Shown one piece after another: positions 59,495 through 64,000 of a DNA stretch of 64,000 nucleotides. The notes under the pieces were generated by a model. That model searched no databases and was not told the origin of the DNA. It was given only the letters and a program-made list of their open reading frames with translations. Each line of letters opens with the position of its first letter. Position 1 is the first letter of the stretch. Source of the stretch: Streptomyces sp. NBC_00425 (lineage in GTDB: Bacteria; Actinomycetota; Actinomycetes; Streptomycetales; Streptomycetaceae); contig NZ_CP107928.1 in the NCBI RefSeq assembly GCF_036030735.1, positions 3,720,001 to 3,784,000 on the forward strand, in the 5' to 3' direction. The translations under genes and the position numbers were made by a program.

Positions 59495-60562
59495 GTGGAA
59501 ATCTCGGCCGCCGGACGTCTCGAGGTCCGCATCACCGCTGCTGACGTGGGAAAACGCGTCTCCGTGCGGTGCTTGACCGACGCTGGAGCCGTCGACGGGA
59601 AATTCACCGACACGGTCGGGGTTCTCACATCATGGGACGACGGTGTGCTCGCGATCACACGGAAGAGTGGGGAGAGCGTCCGTATTGACGCGTCCTCGCT
59701 GGTCGCGGGGAAGGTCGTGCCCGCCGCCCCGGCCCGCCGCCGGGGGCCGGCCGCGGGCTACCGGGAGCTGGCCGGCGTCGCCGCGCGGGCCTGGCGGCCG
59801 GTGGAGAGCGCGCGGCTCGGCGCGTGGGAGCTGCGGGCGGCAGCCGGGTTCACCCGCCGGGCCAACTCGGTGCTGCCGCTCGGCGACCCCGGCATGCCCC
59901 TCGACGCCGCCCTGGACGCCGTACGGGCCTGGTACGGCGCACGCGGGCTGCCCGCCTACGTGCAGACGGCGACGGGCGCCGAGGGGACCGAGGAGCTGCT
60001 CTGCGCGGAGCTGGAGCGGCGCGGGTGGGTGCGTGAGGTGACGGCGGAGCTGTGGGTCGGCGCACTGGCGCCGGTCGCCGACCGGGCCGAGGCCGAGGGC
60101 GTGGTCCTGGCCCGGGACGCCGACGAGGCGTGGCTGGCGCGCTACGGGCGCAAGGGGGTGAGCGAGGTGGCCCTGCGGGTGCTGGCAGGGACGTCCTCCC
60201 CCTCCGGCGAAGCGGCGAGCGGGGCAGGGCCGTCGGTGTGGTTCGCGTCGGTGCCCGCGCCGGAGGGCGGCGCCCCGGCCGCGATCGGACGGTGTGTCGT
60301 GGACGGCCGCTGGGCCGGCTTCGCCGCCGTCGAGGTGGCTGCGGAGCACCGCCGCCGGGGACTCGCCACGACGGTGATGGCCGCGCTGGCCCGCAAGGCG
60401 CTGGACGAGGGCGCGTCGGCGGCCTGGCTGCAGGTGGAGGAGGACAACGCGGGGGCGCGGGCGCTCTACGCCGGGATGGGCTTCGCGGCCCACCACGCCT
60501 ACCACCACTACCGGGAGCCGTCCGGGGAGTCCACGCCGAGCCCGTCGTGGCAGGCGTCGTGA
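59495..60562 (+). CDS. GNAT family acetyltransferase with N-terminal SH3-like domain
   Basis: 355 residues from GTG 59495, with AGGAGGGG 12 nt upstream; ATG 59465 and GTG 59483 are alternatives. An N-terminal 80 residues (AADVGKRVSVRCLTDAG, GVLTSWDDGVLAITRKSGE) looks like an SH3/Tudor-like barrel. The C-terminal GNAT domain has acetyl-CoA loop EHRRRGLATTVMAALA and YAGMGF. TAGTAT at 59445 is the likely -10. Substrate unknown. It overlaps the next gene in a GTGA. Confidence 0.88.
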   Translation: MEISAAGRLEVRITAADVGKRVSVRCLTDAGAVDGKFTDTVGVLTSWDDGVLAITRKSGESVRIDASSLVAGKVVPAAPARRRGPAAGYRELAGVAARAWRPVESARLGAWELRAAAGFTRRANSVLPLGDPGMPLDAALDAVRAWYGARGLPAYVQTATGAEGTEELLCAELERRGWVREVTAELWVGALAPVADRAEAEGVVLARDADEAWLARYGRKGVSEVALRVLAGTSSPSGEAASGAGPSVWFASVPAPEGGAPAAIGRCVVDGRWAGFAAVEVAAEHRRRGLATTVMAALARKALDEGASAAWLQVEEDNAGARALYAGMGFAAHHAYHHYREPSGESTPSPSWQAS

Positions 60563-61401
60563 GCGGGTTCGAGTGGGCGCAGGTGCGGGAGCGGTTCGCG
60601 GCCGAGGCGCGGTCCGAGCGGCCCGATCTGGCACTGCTGTGCCTGCTGGTCGGAGCGGCGGCGGACCCGGCCGCGGGCGAGGACGGCCTGGACGCCGGGC
60701 AGATCGAGCTGGACCGGCTGGCGGGGCAGGTCCCCTACCGGCCCGGCGGGCCGGCGGCGTGGGCGGAGGCGTTGCGCGAGCTGCTCGGCGAGCGGTGCGG
60801 GTTCCGTGGGTCCGCGGCGGACTACGACCGGCTGGACTCGTCGCTGCTGGACCGGGTGCTGGTGCGGCGGCGGGGGCTGCCGATCCTGCTGTCCGTGGTG
60901 TGGGTGGAGGTGGCGCGGCGGGCCGGGGCGCCGGTGTACGGGGTGGCGCTGCCGGGCCACTTCGTGGCCGGCTTCGGACCGCCGGAGGACCTCGGACGGC
61001 AGGTGCTCGTCGACCCCTTCGACGGGGGACGGCTGCTGACCGGCGAGGACGCCGGCCTGCTGGTCACCGGTGCGACGGGCGCGCCGCTGGAGCCGTCGAT
61101 GCTGACGCCCGCGGAACCGCTGGACGTCGTGATGCGGATCCTGAACAACATCCGGTCGTGGGCCGCCGCCCGGCCCGAGCGGTCGGATGTCGCCCTGTGG
61201 GCCGTGGAGTTGGCGTTGGCCGTGCCGTCGCATCCGGCCCGGCTGCGCTACGAGCGCGGGCAGTTGCTGGTGCGACGGGGGGATTTCCTCGGCGGGGCCG
61301 CCGAGTTGGAGGAGTACGCGGGGCTGGTGGAGGTCGTGGACGAGGGCACGGCGGAGCGGGTGCGCGGCGAGGCGTTCGCCGCCCGGGCGCTGCTGAACTG
61401 A
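60559..61401 (+). CDS. SirB1-family transglutaminase-like protein
   Basis: 280 residues from GTG 60559. Features: RRGLPILLSVVWVEVARRAG, GVALPGHFVAGFG and VLVDPFDGGRLLTGEDA, the SirB1/UPF0162 transglutaminase-like core, followed by a short tetratricopeptide-like helical part at the end. The usual Cys of transglutaminases is not visible (LPILLSVVW where Cys might be), so catalysis is doubtful. It is translationally coupled to the GNAT protein. Confidence 0.85.
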   Translation: MSGFEWAQVRERFAAEARSERPDLALLCLLVGAAADPAAGEDGLDAGQIELDRLAGQVPYRPGGPAAWAEALRELLGERCGFRGSAADYDRLDSSLLDRVLVRRRGLPILLSVVWVEVARRAGAPVYGVALPGHFVAGFGPPEDLGRQVLVDPFDGGRLLTGEDAGLLVTGATGAPLEPSMLTPAEPLDVVMRILNNIRSWAAARPERSDVALWAVELALAVPSHPARLRYERGQLLVRRGDFLGGAAELEEYAGLVEVVDEGTAERVRGEAFAARALLN

Positions 61402-61710
61402 ACGCGCGGCCCGCGGTCGCCTCCCCGGCGAGTACCAGCGGCTGCGGTCACGTCCAGGTGGCATGGGCCGCGGTCGCGTCCAGGGAGCGCACGGCCCACC
61501 GTCACGCGCGGGAAGCGCGCGGGCCACAGTGCCGTGCGGGCGAGCGCGCGGGCCGTGGTCCCGTTCATGCCATGCGCGGGCCGCGGTCGCGTCCGGGCGA
61601 GCGGGCCGCGGTCGCGGGCGGGCGAGTGCACGGCCCGCCGTCACGTGCGGTGAGCGCGCGGGGCGCGGTGACGTCCGGCCAGCGCTTGCCTCGGTCAGGT
61701 CCGGCGCGTG
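61402..61710. repeat. Degenerate tandem array of about eleven 25-34 bp units
   Basis: The 388 bp between the SirB1-like and response-regulator genes is mostly filled by units of the form GGGCCGCGGTCGCGTCCGGG plus a short GC tail. Most are 25 to 29 bp, and differences between copies are many. It is non-coding on both strands by my reading, with no ribosome site. The last 80 bp before the regulator stop are not repetitive. Confidence 0.7.
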
Positions 61711-61789
61711 CGGGGCAGGGCCGGGGCCGGGGAGTTCGCCGAGGCCGGAGGCAGGGGCGGGGGTGTGGTTGTGGCTGTGCGGCGCTCGG

Positions 61790-62404
61790 TCAGAGCCAGC
61801 CCTTCTCCCGCGCGATCCGTACCGCCTCCGCGCGGTTGCGCACCGCCAGTTTCTGTATCGCCGTCGACAGGTAGTTGCGGACCGTCCCCTGGGAGAGGTG
61901 CAGGGCCGCCGCCAGTTCGGCGTTGGTCGAGCCGTCGGCCGCCGCCCGCAGGACCTCCCGTTCCCGGTCGGTGAGCGGGTTGGCGCCGCCCGCCAGGGCC
62001 GCTGCCGCCAGCGTGGGGTCGATGACCCGCTCGCCCGCCAGCACCCTGCGCACCGCCTCCGCGAGTTGCGCCGCGGGCGCGTCCTTGACGAGGAAGGCGT
62101 CGGCGCCGGCCTCCATGGCACTGCGCAGATAGCCGGGGCGGCCGAAGGTCGTCAGCACGACCAGCTTCAACCCCGGCAGCTCCTTGTGGAGTTCCGCGGC
62201 CGCCTCGATGCCCGTCGCACCCGGCATCTCGATGTCGAGGAGGGCGACGTCGACGTCGTGGGCGCGGGCGGCGGCGAGGACCTCGTCGCCGCGCGCCACC
62301 TGGGCGACCACCTCGATGTCGTCCTCGAGGCCGAGCAGGGCCGCCAGGGCCTCGCGGACCATCGACTGGTCCTCCGCCAGCAGAACCTTGATCGTGCCAC
62401 TCAT
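61790..62404 (-). CDS. Response regulator, NarL/LuxR family
   Basis: 204 residues. Receiver domain: LLAEDQSMVREAL, phosphorylation Asp in VALLDIEMPG and Lys in LVKDAPAAQL. C-terminal LuxR helix-turn-helix: LTDREREVLRAAADGSTNA and LHLSQGTVRNYL. Its start ATG overlaps the kinase stop in an ATGA. It likely controls the neighbouring ABC-2 transporter, a common arrangement in Gram-positive antibiotic-sensing systems. Confidence 0.95.
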   Translation of the reverse strand: MSGTIKVLLAEDQSMVREALAALLGLEDDIEVVAQVARGDEVLAAARAHDVDVALLDIEMPGATGIEAAAELHKELPGLKLVVLTTFGRPGYLRSAMEAGADAFLVKDAPAAQLAEAVRRVLAGERVIDPTLAAAALAGGANPLTDREREVLRAAADGSTNAELAAALHLSQGTVRNYLSTAIQKLAVRNRAEAVRIAREKGWL

Positions 62405-63591
62405 GAGCGGGATCCTACGTCCGGCAGGTCGCCGGCCGGGACCCGGGCGACCAGGCGGAAGCCGCGCTTGAGGCGCTCCGTCTCCAGCACGCCGCCCGCC
62501 TTCTCCAGACGCTCCGTCAGGCCGGTCAGTCCATTGCCGGGGCCTTTGCCCGAGCCGCCGGAGCCGTCGTCCTCGACGGAGAGTTCGAGGACGGGGCCGT
62601 CGAGGGTCTGGCGGCGCACGACGTCCACCGTGCAGCGGGCGGCGCCGCTGTGCCGGACGACGTTGGTGATCGCCTCGCGCAGGGTCCAGGCGAGGGCGGA
62701 CTCACTGTCCTCGGGGACGCCGTCCACGTCGGGTTCGGCGGGCAGTGAGGCGACGATGCCGGCCGCCGTCAACGCGACCTGAGCGCCGGCGAGTTCGGCG
62801 GCCAGCCGGGGGCGGCGGTAGCCGGTGACCGCCTCACGGACGTCGACCAGGGCCTGTCGGCTGACCTGTTCGATGTCGGCGACCTGCCGGGCCGCCTTGT
62901 CGGGGTGGTCGGGGAGCATCCGGCCGGCCAGCTCGCTCTTGAGCGTGATGAGGGACAACGAGTGTCCCAGCAGGTCGTGCAGGTCCCTGGCCAGACGCAA
63001 CCGTTCCTCGTTCGCGGCCAGTTGGGCGACCGTGGCCCGCGCCTTGCGCAACTCGACCGTGGTGCGCACCAGCTGGCTCACGCCCGTCATCGCGAAACCG
63101 ATGAGCAGGACCAGCAGGAGCAGGTTCAGGGCCTCCTCCTCGTCGGTGCGCAGTCCGACGGCGAGGAGCACGGCGCCCGTGCCCGGGATCGTCCAGAGCG
63201 CCAGCCGCATCGGCAGCACGCTTCCGCAGGCGACGGAGACGTAGCAGTACAGGCCGAGCCAGGCGGAGCCGAGGGTCAGGGAGAGGACGGTGGCCACCAC
63301 GGCCATGGAGCCGATGAGGGCGCCGACCGCCTTCGTGGGGTACGGCGTGTCCCCCATGTTCCGGAACAGCAGCGCGAGGTAGAGCGCGACGAACACCGTG
63401 AGTCCGAGCCAGCCGGCCGCCGTCCCGGACGTGGTGTGCTTCCCCGAGACCAGGTCGTGCACGGGCGAGCTGAGGAAGACCAGCCAGACCCCGATCCAGA
63501 GCAGCTTGCGCCGCCACAGTTCCCGCCGGTTGCGGGCGGGCCGGCCCGGCAGGAACCGGGCGCCCTCCAGGCTGCGCGGGTCGTCCGTCAT
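62401..63591 (-). CDS. Sensor histidine kinase, HisKA_3 type
   Basis: 396 residues from ATG 63591 (AAGG 10 nt upstream); GTG 63600, which overlaps the permease stop as GTGA, is an alternative. Five or six membrane helices, then dimerisation domain with ARDLHDLLGHSLSLI (phospho-His) and HATPase with REAITNVVRHSG. Intramembrane-sensing kinase that probably detects membrane-active compounds. Partner is the response regulator immediately downstream. Confidence 0.94.
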   Translation of the reverse strand: MTDDPRSLEGARFLPGRPARNRRELWRRKLLWIGVWLVFLSSPVHDLVSGKHTTSGTAAGWLGLTVFVALYLALLFRNMGDTPYPTKAVGALIGSMAVVATVLSLTLGSAWLGLYCYVSVACGSVLPMRLALWTIPGTGAVLLAVGLRTDEEEALNLLLLVLLIGFAMTGVSQLVRTTVELRKARATVAQLAANEERLRLARDLHDLLGHSLSLITLKSELAGRMLPDHPDKAARQVADIEQVSRQALVDVREAVTGYRRPRLAAELAGAQVALTAAGIVASLPAEPDVDGVPEDSESALAWTLREAITNVVRHSGAARCTVDVVRRQTLDGPVLELSVEDDGSGGSGKGPGNGLTGLTERLEKAGGVLETERLKRGFRLVARVPAGDLPDVGSRS

Positions 63592-63596
63592 GGCGC

Positions 63597-64000
63597 TCAC
63601 GCCTTCAGGGTGTCCTTCCGGTACAGCCAGGCCGCGCCGCCCGTGAACAGGGCGAAGAAGACGGCCAGGATCACGATGTCCTCGGCATGCGGGGCCCGGC
63701 TCTGCTCGATCGCCTGCCCCAGGGCAGCGTACGCGTGCGTGGGCACCCACCTGGCGATGTCCTGCAGCCAGCCCGGGAAGGTCGTCGTGGGCATCCACAG
63801 GCCGCCGAGGATCGACAGGCCGAAGTAGGTGATCATCGTGATGGGGCGGACGGCGTCCCCGGTCGCGAGGTAGCCGATCGCGACGCCCAGGGCGGCGAAG
63901 ACGAGGCTGCCGGCCCAGATCGCGCCGGTGAGCGCGACCCACTGCCAGGCGTCCAGCCGTACGTCCTTCACGATGGCCGCGACAGCGAAGACGACGACGA
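63597..64000 (-). CDS. ABC-2 type transporter permease (partial, N terminus outside window)
   Basis: The frame is open to the window end; the last 134 or so residues are visible. Four hydrophobic helices with the ABC-2 feature GLSILGGLWMPTTTFPGWLQ and a C-terminal RKDTLKA. It is an exporter component, the ATPase being probably upstream outside the window. Its stop overlaps the GTG candidate of the kinase. Confidence 0.85.
   Translation of the reverse strand, partial: VVVFAVAAIVKDVRLDAWQWVALTGAIWAGSLVFAALGVAIGYLATGDAVRPITMITYFGLSILGGLWMPTTTFPGWLQDIARWVPTHAYAALGQAIEQSRAPHAEDIVILAVFFALFTGGAAWLYRKDTLKA

Overview
The window is a piece of a high-GC actinomycete chromosome, almost certainly Streptomyces. 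Codon third positions are overwhelmingly G or C, GTG starts are common, the gene families are streptomycete (DUF3152 metalloprotease, DUF3492 glycosyltransferase, DUF3107, DUF3117, DUF6758, long-tailed DEAD helicase), and the order from about 38 to 56 kb follows a locus that I recall from Mycobacterium tuberculosis as roughly Rv1202 to Rv1240. I count about 60 genes. Most are chromosomal core, mostly in short operons whose stop and start codons overlap by 4 nt. I saw no tRNA, rRNA or CRISPR array.

Left part (1 to 27.9 kb). A truncated flippase-like membrane protein with a degenerate kinase-like domain is followed by two paralogous secreted lipoprotein hydrolases of the tripeptidyl-aminopeptidase type and by moeZ. 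A reverse-strand operon at 7.0 to 12.2 kb combines a PelF-like GT4 glycosyltransferase, a multi-pass membrane protein, a tiny Pro/Ala repeat protein, a sugar epimerase and a spherulin-4 (GH135-like) protein. It looks like an uncharacterised exopolysaccharide locus. An oligopeptide-type ABC operon (12.3 to 17.9 kb) is preceded by a 30-codon peptide gene that appears to be expressed from a leaderless transcript. Then come a DUF3152 zinc protease, an alpha/beta hydrolase, a TetR regulator, small conserved proteins, a ferritin-like protein, and a DEAD-box helicase that seems to start at CTG and carries a basic KPRRTRK-repeat tail.

Island (27.9 to 31.86 kb). About 3.9 kb is inserted between two convergent core genes exactly at a CTAG where their stop codons would overlap. 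It holds IS481 and IS630 transposase remnants, two identical 92-bp direct repeats 2.83 kb apart, a small secreted protein, a divergent NmrA-like oxidoreductase/TetR pair with a palindromic operator, and an S1-domain protein.

Middle and right part (31.9 to 64 kb). NYN-domain protein, MarC, PHP phosphoesterase, DUF6758, MFS exporter, SUFU-domain protein, CorA with a long structured leader, a lipoprotein, an MgtE_N/CBS protein with DUF1003, Mrp, TatB, HtrA-like protease, anti-sigma and ECF sigma factor, O-methyltransferase, DUF3117, enoyl-CoA hydratase, 3-methyladenine glycosylase, DivIVA-like protein, a second DHPS homologue, LOG-family protein, DapE, a lysozyme-like protein, DapC, 7Fe ferredoxin, GNAT and SirB1-like proteins, and a two-component system next to an ABC-2 permease cut by the window end. 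The sigma/anti-sigma/HtrA/TatB block is probably an envelope-stress module. DapE and DapC both serve lysine and meso-diaminopimelate synthesis.

Recurrent themes are: candidate leaderless genes (a TANNNT box 6 to 7 nt before the start codon) in at least nine places; long GC-rich hairpins between convergent genes; and short tandem repeats (12, 15, 18, 35 and about 28 bp units) in or next to genes.
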